Part shown: one piece after another, positions 1 through 7,610 of the stretch
Numbering within the stretch: position 1 is the first letter of the stretch
How the letters are laid out: each line of letters starts with the position of its first letter
Source of the DNA: Actinomycetota bacterium
GTDB lineage: Bacteria > Actinomycetota > Actinomycetes > Actinomycetales > Cellulomonadaceae
NCBI GenBank assembly: GCA_018898235.1
Contig: JAHIJU010000128.1
Coordinates: 1-21,220 of the forward strand
Length of the DNA: 21,220 nucleotides
Direction of reading: 5' to 3'
Notes under the pieces: generated by a model
Database searches by the model: none
What the model was told of the DNA's origin: nothing
What the model saw: only the letters and a program-made list of their open reading frames with translations
Program-made: the position numbers and the translations under genes

Positions 1-2240
1 GAACCGGATCGCGCGGCATCGGCCACCTGTCGCCCGGTGACGTTGACGGCCATCGACAGCGGCGGCCCCTTGCGCGGAAGCCGCTGCCACTGCGCGAGCT
101 GGCGGCACGCCTCGTCGACCACCCACCGCCCCAGCGGGTAGGTGAGCGTCGACTCCTCGGCCACGTCGATGAAGTCCCCCGGCGGGATCAGCCCTCCGCC
201 GGGCGCAACCATCCGCAGCAGCGCCTCCACGCCGCGCACCCGGCCGGTCCGCAGCTCCACGATCGGCTGGTAGTGCAGGACGAGACGGTCGTCGGCCATC
301 GCCGCGCGCAGGTCCTGCTCCACCCGCAGCCACCGGCTGGCCGGCTGCCCCAGCGACTCCTCGAAGATCTGGTAGCGCTGACGGCCGAGCCGCTTCGCCT
401 CGTACATCGCGGTGTCGGCCTGGTGCAGCATCGTGTCCGGCCGGGTGCGCGCCGCGGTCGTGAGCGACACCCCGACCGACGCCCCGACGTTGATCGAGGT
501 CGTCGTGGTGGCCGTCGCGATGTGCACCGGCGGTTCCAGGACCCCGAGCACCCGGTCCAGCAGCTGCTCAAGCTCGTCGTCGTCGCGCGTCTGCGGGCAG
601 ATCAGGAGGAACTCGTCGCCGCCGATCCGGGCCGCGAACCCGCGGCCCTCGACGACGCCCCGCAGACGGGTCGCGACCTCGAGGAGCACCTGGTCGCCCA
701 CCTCGTGCCCGAAGGTGTCGTTGATCGCCTTGAACCGGTCGAGGTCGACGAACACCACGGCGACCCGGCCCGGTCGGCGGCTCAGGTCCGCGACGGCTCG
801 GCCCAGATGGTCGATGGCCAGGTGCCGGTTCGCCAACCCCGTCAGCCCGTCGTACAGCGCGCGCCTGGCGAGCTCCTCCTGCGCGAGCTTGCGCTCGGTG
901 ATGTCCTCGATGTGGCCGACGAGCTGACGCTGGCCGCCGCCCTCGTCGGCCGCGGCGAGCCCGACCGACATCCGGACCCAGCCCTCCGAACCGTCCGGCC
1001 GGAGCACGCGATGCTCGCGGATGCCCTGCGCGAGCCGACCGGACGCGACCTCGGCGAGGAGGTCGGCGACCACGGCGGCGTCCAGCGGGTGGACGAGGTC
1101 GGGCACCTCGACCCCGACCAGCTCTGCGGCGGGCCGCCCGACGAGTGAGGCGTACGCGTCGTTGACCGCGATCACCCGGCCCGGGCGTTCCGGGTCGGCC
1201 CCGGTCAGCACCATGGCGACCGGTGCGGCGTCGAACGCCGAGCGGAACCGCGCCTCGCTGTCGGCCAGCGCGACGGCCGCCGCAGCCGCAGCCGCGCGCA
1301 GCCGGGCCGTCTCCAGGTGCAGCGCTGCGCGGGCCGCGACATCCCCGAGGAAGCGCTGCTCGCTCGGGTCGGTGTCGACCCGCATCCGGCTCCCGCGGAC
1401 CGCGACCACGGTCAGGAGACCGACCAGCTCACCACCCATGCGCAGCGGCCAGCAGACCACGGCCCGCGCCTCACGGGGGACCATCGCCGCGCGGATCGGC
1501 CCCGGCAGGGCAGCCTCCTCGACCCAGACCGACCAGGGAACGGTCAGCGGACCGACCGCGTGCAGCAGCTGCTCGCGCAGCCGGGCGGTCGGCGACCAGG
1601 GCACGAAGGACGCCACCTGGCGCAGGGCTGACGCCGGCACCGCCTCGCGGTCGTCCGCGGCCTGCAGCACCAGATCGTCGCCCTGCATCGAGCGCAGCAC
1701 GACGGGCGCCCGCACGTACTCGGCCACGGCGCGCACCACGAGCTGCATGACGGCGTCCGGATCGTCCTGGGCCGCGGCGTGCTCGGCCGTCATCCGGGCG
1801 AGCAGGGCGGTGCGCCGCAGCGAGGCGCGGGCGGCGGTGGCGTCGGTGGTCGTGACGGCGGCGCCCCGAACGATGCCGCCGGCCAGCACGGGTCGCACCA
1901 CGGCGTCCAGCACGATGCCGTCGATCTCCAGGTCGAATCCCCGGACGGTGCCGTCGGCGACCGCCGTACCCAGCTCGTCCACCAGGGTGGGCAGGTCGGC
2001 GAACCCCTCGCCCACCGGGCGCCCGACGGCCTCGGGCCGCCCGAGCCGGCCGGTCACGAACTCGACGGTGAGTCCACGGCTGACCGTGAGCAGCAGCGGT
2101 GTCTGCCCGGCCAGCAGGTCGAGCGGACGGGCCAGCACGTCGGGCGCATGGTCTGCGGCGAGATCCAGCGCGGCCGGCAGCACGACCTCGGAGGGGAGCA
2201 CGAAGCCAGGGCCGTCCAGCTCGGACTGTGCCGTCACCAC
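1..2240 (-). CDS. PAS/GAF sensor GGDEF-EAL protein (c-di-GMP turnover), C-terminus cut by window edge
   Basis: Bifunctional-type cyclic di-GMP protein: GGDEF domains make and EAL domains hydrolyse this messenger. The minus-strand frame is open from a GTG at 2240 to base 1. I chose this start because GGGAGGG lies 7 bases upstream; a second GTG follows at once. Domains seen: a degenerate PAS-like region (about 40-130), a GAF-like region (about 147-325), a PAS domain (about 327-450, ending in EDITERK), a GGDEF domain (about 450-610) with an intact GGDEF motif at 540-544, and an EAL domain with EALLR at 672-676 followed by PPGDFIDVAEE. The RxxD inhibitory site expected five residues before GGDEF is absent (the residues are EGRG). 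No transmembrane helix is evident, so it is probably cytosolic. The EAL domain continues outside the window, so its later catalytic residues cannot be judged. The long plus-strand ORFs here are antisense shadows. Confidence 0.9.
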   Translation of the reverse strand, partial: MVTAQSELDGPGFVLPSEVVLPAALDLAADHAPDVLARPLDLLAGQTPLLLTVSRGLTVEFVTGRLGRPEAVGRPVGEGFADLPTLVDELGTAVADGTVRGFDLEIDGIVLDAVVRPVLAGGIVRGAAVTTTDATAARASLRRTALLARMTAEHAAAQDDPDAVMQLVVRAVAEYVRAPVVLRSMQGDDLVLQAADDREAVPASALRQVASFVPWSPTARLREQLLHAVGPLTVPWSVWVEEAALPGPIRAAMVPREARAVVCWPLRMGGELVGLLTVVAVRGSRMRVDTDPSEQRFLGDVAARAALHLETARLRAAAAAAAVALADSEARFRSAFDAAPVAMVLTGADPERPGRVIAVNDAYASLVGRPAAELVGVEVPDLVHPLDAAVVADLLAEVASGRLAQGIREHRVLRPDGSEGWVRMSVGLAAADEGGGQRQLVGHIEDITERKLAQEELARRALYDGLTGLANRHLAIDHLGRAVADLSRRPGRVAVVFVDLDRFKAINDTFGHEVGDQVLLEVATRLRGVVEGRGFAARIGGDEFLLICPQTRDDDELEQLLDRVLGVLEPPVHIATATTTTSINVGASVGVSLTTAARTRPDTMLHQADTAMYEAKRLGRQRYQIFEESLGQPASRWLRVEQDLRAAMADDRLVLHYQPIVELRTGRVRGVEALLRMVAPGGGLIPPGDFIDVAEESTLTYPLGRWVVDEACRQLAQWQRLPRKGPPLSMAVNVTGRQVADAARSG

Positions 2241-2297
2241 GCCTCCGCCCTCCCCGACGGGCTCCCGTACGAGCCACCGGCGCGCGCCCGCACACCG

Positions 2298-2310
2298 GGC
2301 ACGGTTACCG
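2298..2310. promoter_or_regulatory. 13-bp palindrome upstream of the GGDEF-EAL gene
   Basis: CACGGTTACCGTG is a perfect inverted repeat around a central T. It lies 58 bases upstream of the GTG at 2240, in the 163-bp gap between that gene and the end of arsR, both on the minus strand. It could be an operator, but only one copy is visible and its length is modest for such GC-rich DNA. No binding protein can be named. Confidence 0.25.
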
Positions 2311-2403
2311 TGGCACGGACCGGCGGGGGGCACCAGTCGCCGGGCTCTCGTTCGACCGTTCGCGTCGCCGCCGTCCGCACTTTCACCCGCCGCGCCGACG
2401 AGG

Positions 2404-2742
2404 TCAGCGGGGCGGTGCGAGCACCTGGGCGAGCGCGTCGAACGCCTCGGGGACCACAGAGTAGTAGGCCCAGGTCGACCGCTTCTCACGGGTCACCAGC
2501 CCGGCCTCGTGCAGCACCTTGAGGTGGTGGGACACGGTCGGCTGGGACAGGCCGAGCGGTCCGGTGAGCTCGCAGACGCAGACGTCGCCGGTGGGGCTCG
2601 CCGCGAGCAGGGAGATCAGCCGGAGCCGTGCGGGGTCGGCGAGCGCCTTGAGCCTGGCGGCCAGCGTGACGGCCTGGTCGACGCCGAGCGGCGCCCGGGT
2701 CAGCGGTTCGCAGCAGGCGATCACGGGCAGGGTCGTCCTCAC
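2404..2742 (-). CDS. arsR: ArsR/SmtB-family arsenic-sensing repressor
   Basis: Winged-helix metalloregulator expected to repress arsenic genes and release DNA on binding As(III). From the GTG at 2742 it has 112 residues, normal for the family. The recognition region reads LGLSQPTVSHHLKVLHEAGLV. The metal-sensing signature CVC precedes it, as in the ELCVCDL motif of classical ArsR, and a CC pair lies near the N-terminus. Together these resemble the three-cysteine site known from Corynebacterium glutamicum ArsR. The start is chosen because TATCGT (2749-2754) fits a -10 box six bases before the GTG, suggesting a leaderless transcript. An ATG at 2757 in the same frame would add five residues but has no ribosome-binding site. 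It is divergent from arsM. Confidence 0.9.
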   Translation of the reverse strand: MRTTLPVIACCEPLTRAPLGVDQAVTLAARLKALADPARLRLISLLAASPTGDVCVCELTGPLGLSQPTVSHHLKVLHEAGLVTREKRSTWAYYSVVPEAFDALAQVLAPPR

Positions 2743-2748
2743 CCGTCC

Positions 2749-2778
2749 ACGATACATCGAAACTCGCGAATATTGACA
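2749..2778. promoter_or_regulatory. Overlapping divergent arsR/arsM promoters
   Basis: On the plus strand a perfect -35 box TTGACA lies at 2773-2778; 17 bases later GAGGGT (2796-2801) keeps only the A and final T of a -10 box. On the minus strand TATCGT (2749-2754) fits TANNNT and would place the transcript start at the arsR GTG. The AT-rich stretch between them, containing CGAATATTGACA, is the least GC-rich part of the region and a likely ArsR binding site. CATCGA (2755-2760) and TCGATG (2783-2788) form a spaced inverted repeat around it. The exact operator is not resolved by eye. Confidence 0.5.
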
Positions 2779-2853
2779 GCCGTCGATGCGTGCGCGAGGG
2801 TCATGGGCGAACACCATCGACCGTCGTCGATCGATCCCGACCCAGGAGCCCCC

Positions 2854-3624
2854 GTGTCCCAGACCGCACCCGACCACGAGACCATCCGCGAGCAGGTCCG
2901 CACCCGCTACGCCCATGCCGCGATCGAGGTGACCAGCACCTGCTGCGCCCCCGGAACAAGCTCCTGCTGCAGCGGCAGCCCGACACAGGAGACCGCCGTG
3001 TTCGGCGCGGCCCTCTACGGCGCGGACACCGAGGGGCTGCCGGTCACCGCCGTCCAGGCCTCGCTGGGCTGCGGGAACCCGCTGCTCGTCGCCGACCTGC
3101 AGCCCGGCGAACGCGTCCTGGACCTGGGCTCGGGCGGCGGCATCGACGTGCTGCTCTCCGCCCGGCGCGTCGGGCCCGACGGCTTCGTGCACGGCGTCGA
3201 CATGACACCGCAGATGCTCGCCCTGGCGCGCCGCAACGCAGCCGAGGCCGGCGCCACGAACGTCGAGTTCCACGAGGGCACCATCGAGGACCTGCCGCTG
3301 AGCGACGGCGCCGTGGACGTCGTGATCTCGAACTGCGTCATCAACCTGTCGGCCGACAAGCCGGCCGTGCTGCGCGAGGCCTACCGGGTGCTCGCGCCGG
3401 GCGGCCGGTTCGGGGTCTCCGACGTCGTCGCCGAGGACCACCTCTCCCCGGCCGACCGGCTGGAACGGGGCGACTTCGCCGGGTGCATCGCCGGCGCACT
3501 CACCCGCACCGAGTACCTCGACGCACTGGACGCCGCTGGCTTCACCGAGGCGTCGGTGGAGTTCACCCACGAGGTCGCCGACGCCATGCACGGCGCGATC
3601 ATCCGGGCCGCCAAGCCGCGCTGA
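2854..3624 (+). CDS. arsM: Arsenite S-adenosylmethionine methyltransferase
   Basis: Methylates trivalent arsenic using S-adenosylmethionine, giving methylated and finally volatile arsenicals; cytosolic. The GTG at 2854 gives 256 residues and follows AGGAG (2844-2848) at five bases. The nucleotide-binding motif VLDLGSGGGIDVL starts at about residue 88. The three cysteines that bind As(III) in characterised ArsM proteins can be placed: C73 in LGCGNP, C161 in SNCVINLS and C211 in GCIAGA. Two extra pairs, C30-C31 and C38-C39, lie near the N-terminus, as in many bacterial ArsM proteins. The gene is divergent from arsR, so arsenic induction is expected. No arsenate reductase or arsenite pump is present in the window. 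Confidence 0.93.
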   Translation: MSQTAPDHETIREQVRTRYAHAAIEVTSTCCAPGTSSCCSGSPTQETAVFGAALYGADTEGLPVTAVQASLGCGNPLLVADLQPGERVLDLGSGGGIDVLLSARRVGPDGFVHGVDMTPQMLALARRNAAEAGATNVEFHEGTIEDLPLSDGAVDVVISNCVINLSADKPAVLREAYRVLAPGGRFGVSDVVAEDHLSPADRLERGDFAGCIAGALTRTEYLDALDAAGFTEASVEFTHEVADAMHGAIIRAAKPR

Positions 3625-3626
3625 CC

Positions 3627-3649
3627 CCGCGGGACCGACCGGCCCGCGG
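3627..3649 (+). terminator. Stem-loop after arsM
   Basis: CCGCGGG (3627-3633) pairs with CCCGCGG (3643-3649) around a nine-base loop, two bases after the arsM stop codon. There is no T-run, which is usual for actinobacterial terminators. Confidence 0.55.
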
Positions 3650-3678
3650 CCACCCTCCGTGAGATCGGCCGATCGGGG

Positions 3679-3703
3679 CAGGTGCGGACCTTGGTCCGCC
3701 CTG
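3679..3703. other. Second hairpin between arsM and the helicase gene
   Basis: CAGG and GCGGACC (with T3683 bulged between them) pair with GGTCCGC followed by CCTG, giving an 11-bp arm on each side of a TT centre. A separate perfect 12-bp palindrome, GATCGGCCGATC, lies just before it at 3663-3674. This may be a second terminator or an operator for the downstream helicase gene; the sequence alone does not decide. Confidence 0.4.
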
Positions 3704-3794
3704 CGACGGCCCGACCCGGGGGATGGTCGCGGGACGTGCCGCAACGGCTGATGAGACGCACCGCGGCGCCGTTCAGCGCGTCCCGGGGGGGTGC

Positions 3795-5846
3795 ATGTCC
3801 GAGGGTGGGTCCGCCGCCGCGCGCCGCCGACGTCCGATCACCGACCGGCCCGACGGCCTCGAGAGCACCTGCCCGGACCCCGCCGCCACCACCGGGGACG
3901 GCACACCCCTGGCCCACCAGCTGGCCGAGCTGACGGCGGCCGGCCACCACCTGCTGCCCGCCCGGCGGTGGCCCGGCGACCGGCGTCCGACGCCCGGGCT
4001 CACCGTCGTCGTCGGACCCGGCGGCGTCTTCCTGCTCGGCACGACGACGTGGACGGACCTGTCGCTCACGTCCGACCGCGCGATGCTGGCCGACCGGGAC
4101 GTGACCGATGAGCTGATGCGGTTCGCGGACCTGGCCTACCGCGCCGAAGCCGGGTTCGCCGAGGTCGGGCTCGCGCCGGGCGAGGTGCGGCCGGTCGTGA
4201 CCGTGCCCGGGCTCCGGGACCTGGACCGACGCCTCGGGCCGGTCCGGCTCATCGGCGACCGGGACGTGTCGGCGCACATCGCCGCCTACGGGCGACGGCT
4301 CAGCGCCGCCCAGGTGCACCAGGTGCTGGACCGGGCGCTCGCCCTGTTCCCGCCGACCGACGGGCACGGTGCGGGGCTGCTCGACGCCGGGACCGCCACC
4401 GGCGGCCCGCCCCGGCAGCCCGGCACGCACCCGCACTCGCGTCCGGACGTCACCGTGCCCCGGCCGTCGCCCGCACCCGTCGAGGAGTGGATGGCCTTCC
4501 TGGATCCCGCCCAGGCCCGCCTCGTCCACCGCTCGTTCACCGGGCCGAGCCGGATCCGGGGCGCCGCGGGGACGGGCAAGACCGTCGTCGGGCTGCACCG
4601 CGCGGCGTACCTGGCGCGCAGCCGGCCGGGGAAGGTGCTGCTCACGACAGCGGCCCGCACCTCACCCCAGGTGCTGCGCGCCCAGCTGGGCACCCTGGCG
4701 CCCGACGTCGCCGACCGGGTCGAGGTCGTGCAGGTGCACGCCTGGGCCCAGCAGCTCCTGCGGATGCGCGGCGTGCCCGTCCACCTCGATGCCGCCGCGG
4801 CTCGGGCCGCCTTCGACGAGGTGTGGCACCGGCTGCCGCCAGGCGGCTGGTTCGCCCGCCCGGACCGCCGGTACTGGCGCGACGAGATCACCCACGTGAT
4901 CAAGGGCCGTGGGCTCACGTCGTTCCAGGCCTACGCCGAGCTGCCGCGCGCCGGCCGCCGTCGCCCGCTCGACCGCGCCCAGCGCCGCGATGTGTGGGAC
5001 CTGTGCCTGGCCTACGAGGAGCAGCTGCGGGCCCGCGGGATCCACGATCGGGCGGACGTGGTGCTCCTCGCCGAGGCCGAGCTGCAGCGCGAGCCGTTGA
5101 CCGGCGTCTACTCGGCGGTCCTGGCCGACGACGCCCAGGACCTGTCGGTCGCGATCGTGCGCACCCTGCACCTGCTGGTGGGTGATGCGCCCGACGGGCT
5201 GACCCTCATCGGCGACGGCCAGCAGGGCATCCACCCCGGCGCGTACACGCTCGCCGAGGCCGGGGTGTCCGTCGCCGGACGCGCCGTGGTGCTCGACGTC
5301 AACCACCGCAGCACCGTGCAGATCGTCAGCTACGCCGAACGACTCGTCACGGGTGACGCCGTCGTCGACATCGAGGGCCGGACCGAGCTCGGCGAGGCCC
5401 CCCGTCGGATCGCGTGCACGGGCCCCCGTCCCGTCACGCAGCACTGCCGTTCGGTGGCCGCGCGCGACCGGGCGATGATCACGCAGGTCCGCACCGTGCT
5501 CGCGGCAGTGGGGTCCGCACCTGGTGACATCGGCGTGCTCTGCACCAGCCGCCGGGCGGCCGAGCGCGCGGCGGCCATGCTGCACTCGGTGGGCATCCCC
5601 GTCGTCCTGCTCGAACGGTTCGACGGCAGCTCCCGCGACGCCGTCAGGGTCGGCACGGTGCGGCGGGCCACGGGTCTGGAGTTCGCGCACGTGCTGCTGC
5701 CCGACGTGACCTCGGACCTGCTCCCGGACGCGCTGCCGCCGGCCGCCCCGACGGCCCGCGAGTCCTGGGACCTGATCCGCCGCGAGCTCTACGTCGCGAT
5801 GACCCGCGCCCGCCGCACGCTCTGGCTGGGTGTGCTCGCGGCGTGA
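3795..5846 (+). CDS. UvrD/Rep-type superfamily 1 helicase with degenerate NERD-like N-terminus
   Basis: ATP-dependent helicase-like protein of 683 residues, probably acting on DNA; no named orthologue recognised. The N-terminal part (about 35-110) contains VVVGPGGVFLLGTTTW, which resembles the core of nuclease-related NERD domains, but the usual ETK lysine is replaced by threonine. The helicase core has Walker A GAAGTGKT (lysine 262), motif II DDAQD (445-449; the family usual is DExQD), motif III LTLIGDGQQGI, the arginine motif DVNHRST, motif V TGLEF and motif VI YVAMTRARRTLWL. The ATG at 3795 follows a run of seven Gs; an upstream ATG at 3723 would add a poorly conserved-looking tail. It ends 15 bases from the convergent gene. 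The role is most likely repair or nucleic-acid maintenance, or possibly defence, but no partner gene supports either. Confidence 0.82.
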   Translation: MSEGGSAAARRRRPITDRPDGLESTCPDPAATTGDGTPLAHQLAELTAAGHHLLPARRWPGDRRPTPGLTVVVGPGGVFLLGTTTWTDLSLTSDRAMLADRDVTDELMRFADLAYRAEAGFAEVGLAPGEVRPVVTVPGLRDLDRRLGPVRLIGDRDVSAHIAAYGRRLSAAQVHQVLDRALALFPPTDGHGAGLLDAGTATGGPPRQPGTHPHSRPDVTVPRPSPAPVEEWMAFLDPAQARLVHRSFTGPSRIRGAAGTGKTVVGLHRAAYLARSRPGKVLLTTAARTSPQVLRAQLGTLAPDVADRVEVVQVHAWAQQLLRMRGVPVHLDAAAARAAFDEVWHRLPPGGWFARPDRRYWRDEITHVIKGRGLTSFQAYAELPRAGRRRPLDRAQRRDVWDLCLAYEEQLRARGIHDRADVVLLAEAELQREPLTGVYSAVLADDAQDLSVAIVRTLHLLVGDAPDGLTLIGDGQQGIHPGAYTLAEAGVSVAGRAVVLDVNHRSTVQIVSYAERLVTGDAVVDIEGRTELGEAPRRIACTGPRPVTQHCRSVAARDRAMITQVRTVLAAVGSAPGDIGVLCTSRRAAERAAAMLHSVGIPVVLLERFDGSSRDAVRVGTVRRATGLEFAHVLLPDVTSDLLPDALPPAAPTARESWDLIRRELYVAMTRARRTLWLGVLAA

Positions 5847-5861
5847 GGTGTGCGGGTCGCG

Positions 5862-6662
5862 TCAGCGCCCGCCGGACCGCCAGCCCGAACGTCGGGCGAA
5901 GTGGTCGGCCGCGTACTCGATGGCCTCGGCGACCGACAGCTCCCGGGTCGAGTTGCCGATGCGCGCGTAGAACAGCACCTGGTCGGTCTTGGCTGGGCGC
6001 ACGAACACCGGACGCAGCGACCGCTCGACCTCGACCCGGCAGACCGCCGTGCCGTCGACCTGCGGGAACGAGACGGTCAGCCGTGCCACGGCCGGCGCTC
6101 CGAGCACCCGGGTGAGGTGGTCGTGCAGCCACAGCTCGTACCGGTCCAGATCGGGGGCCTTCATGTACGGAAGGTCGGCGTCGAGCCCGAGCACGACCCC
6201 CGAGTCGTCGACCCCGATGAGCAGCGTCCCGCCGCGGCCGTTGAGGAAACCGGCCACCGTCTTGGCGATGACGGCCTCCATCCGATCGTCCCGCTGACCG
6301 GTGTGCAGGTTGTGCCGCGCGGTCGACTTCATCTCGACCGCCGCGGACTCCCCCGCGTCGATGAGCTCACGGACGGTGGGCGCCGGCCGTCGGACGAACC
6401 GTTCGGCCACCGCGAGCACGGCGACGGTGCCGACCACCGAGAACCCGAGCACGAGCCACAGCCGCGGCTGGTCGGGGTTGCCGGTCGCGGCCTGCGTGGC
6501 GGCGCCGCCGACGACTGCGCCGACGATCCCGGCGAGCACGGACCCCGATCGGGTCATGTGGCTGCGGCCCTGCAGGATGAGCCTGCTCACGACGCCGAGC
6601 ACCGTGCCGATCGCCAGGATCCCGACGCCGGAGGCCGCGAGGCTGCCCGACACCCCCGTCAT
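5862..6662 (-). CDS. Membrane protein with GlsB-like N-terminus and AlbA_2 domain
   Basis: Protein of 266 residues. The first 90 residues form about three hydrophobic segments; the glycine-rich SGSVLAGIVGAVVGGA resembles transglycosylase-associated/GlsB stress membrane proteins. From about residue 97 it switches to an AlbA_2 (Schlafen AlbA-like) domain: VEMKSTARHNL, then AKTVAGFLNGRGGTLLIGVDD, matching the family pattern E-x-K followed by F-N-x-x-GG-x-L-x-IGV-D-D. That domain is found in proteins that bind nucleic acid or nucleotide and lies presumably in the cytoplasm. The ATG at 6662 has AGGA nine bases upstream. No helix-turn-helix follows, so it is not the usual AlbA_2 transcription regulator. 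The function is unknown; it may be a membrane-tethered nucleic-acid-binding protein. Confidence 0.75.
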   Translation of the reverse strand: MTGVSGSLAASGVGILAIGTVLGVVSRLILQGRSHMTRSGSVLAGIVGAVVGGAATQAATGNPDQPRLWLVLGFSVVGTVAVLAVAERFVRRPAPTVRELIDAGESAAVEMKSTARHNLHTGQRDDRMEAVIAKTVAGFLNGRGGTLLIGVDDSGVVLGLDADLPYMKAPDLDRYELWLHDHLTRVLGAPAVARLTVSFPQVDGTAVCRVEVERSLRPVFVRPAKTDQVLFYARIGNSTRELSVAEAIEYAADHFARRSGWRSGGR

Positions 6663-6899
6663 CGACCGCGTCCTGCTGCCTGGTTCACGGCCTGCAACCT
6701 ACCGGTCGGTGCCCTGGCCCGAACCGTGCGCGCGCCGATCGCCCGCTCGTCGCATGCGCCCGGTCCCCGGGCGTCCGAGGCACGGACCTGCCCGCACCCG
6801 GAGGTCCGCGGCGTCCAGACTCGGGGGGCCGGGCACCCCCGGCCCCACCAGCCCGCCCGGCCGCCCGGACGCGCCCAGCCCCGGAACCAGGAGCCGTCG

Positions 6900-7559
6900 A
6901 TGACCGTCACCGACCCGTCACCGTTGCTCGAGGTGGTCGGGGTCGTGGCCTTCGCGGTGTCCGGGGCGGCGGTCGCCATCCGCGCCCGGATGGACTGGGT
7001 CGGGGTCGCGGTGCTCGCGGCCGTCACCGCGGTGGGCGGCGGCACGCTGCGGGATCTGCTGCTGGGCCGGTTCCCGATCGGCTGGGTGGCCGATCCGTGG
7101 CCGGTCTGGGTGGCGATCGGCACCGCCGTCGTCGTCATCGCCCAGGCCCATCTCAAGCCGCGCAGCGCCCCGGACGAGACCCTCGTCGTGCTGATCGCCG
7201 ATGCCGCGGGCCTGGCCGTCTTCACGGTGGCGAGCACCCTGCTGGCCCTCGCGAGCGGGGCGAGCGCCCCGGTCGCGGTGCTCATCGGCGCGGTGACCGG
7301 GACGGGGGGCGGCATCGCCCGCGACGTGCTGGCCCGCCAGCGCCCGCTGGTGCTCGTCGGCCAGGTCTACGCGCTCACGGCCGTGGGCGGCGCGACGCTG
7401 CTGGTGGTGCTGCATGCCCTCCACGCCCCGACGACGATCGCGCGCTGGTCGTCGGTGGCCGTCGTGTTCGTGCTGCGACTGGCCGCGATCCGGTTCTCGT
7501 GGTCGCTGCCGCGCGCACCCCAGCTGCCCAGCGGCCCGACCCCGCCGACGATCGACTGA
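6900..7559 (+). CDS. TRIC/UPF0126 family membrane channel-like protein
   Basis: Integral membrane protein of 219 residues with about seven hydrophobic helices, the size and layout of the UPF0126/TRIC family (prokaryotic trimeric intracellular cation channels; E. coli YicG is a family member linked to glycine transport). The two internal-repeat signatures are visible: VGGGTLRDLLLGRFP (around 40-54) and GTGGGIARDVLARQRP (around 137-152), each with the conserved GG-x-x-RD turn. The ATG at 6900 is preceded by AGGAG with a six-base gap. It is divergent from the AlbA_2 gene over a 237-bp region in which I see no clear operator. Substrate is not determinable from sequence. Confidence 0.88.
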   Translation: MTVTDPSPLLEVVGVVAFAVSGAAVAIRARMDWVGVAVLAAVTAVGGGTLRDLLLGRFPIGWVADPWPVWVAIGTAVVVIAQAHLKPRSAPDETLVVLIADAAGLAVFTVASTLLALASGASAPVAVLIGAVTGTGGGIARDVLARQRPLVLVGQVYALTAVGGATLLVVLHALHAPTTIARWSSVAVVFVLRLAAIRFSWSLPRAPQLPSGPTPPTID

Positions 7560-7598
7560 ACGACCCGGGTTGCCAGGGCCCGCCGACCACCCCCGCTC

Positions 7599-7604
7599 TA
7601 CGCT
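7599..7604 (+). promoter_or_regulatory. -10 box of a probable leaderless transcript
   Basis: TACGCT matches the actinobacterial TANNNT -10 pattern and ends six bases before the ATG at 7611, so transcription would start at or next to the start codon. No Shine-Dalgarno sequence lies in the gap. A TTGCCA further upstream is too distant to be a standard -35 box. Confidence 0.5.
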
Positions 7605-7610
7605 GACCGC

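Noticed and set aside
273..1148. A plus-strand 291-codon frame at the left edge
   Set aside because: Antisense shadow of the GGDEF-EAL gene, whose minus-strand translation contains full domain motifs.
1021..3624. A plus-strand open frame of 867 codons ending in arsM
   Set aside because: Its first two thirds are antisense to the GGDEF-EAL and arsR genes and are rich in Arg/Ser/Pro/Ala; only the part from 2854 has family sequence and a ribosome-binding site.
3684..3699. GCGGACC-TT-GGTCCGC as a third copy of the fix/cai operator
   Set aside because: The spacer is two bases instead of five and the outer bases differ; it fits better as part of a hairpin after arsM.
2743..3744. Upstream extension of the arsR frame through arsM
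   Set aside because: Antisense to arsM with no family sequence; a promoter-like box lies directly before the GTG at 2742.
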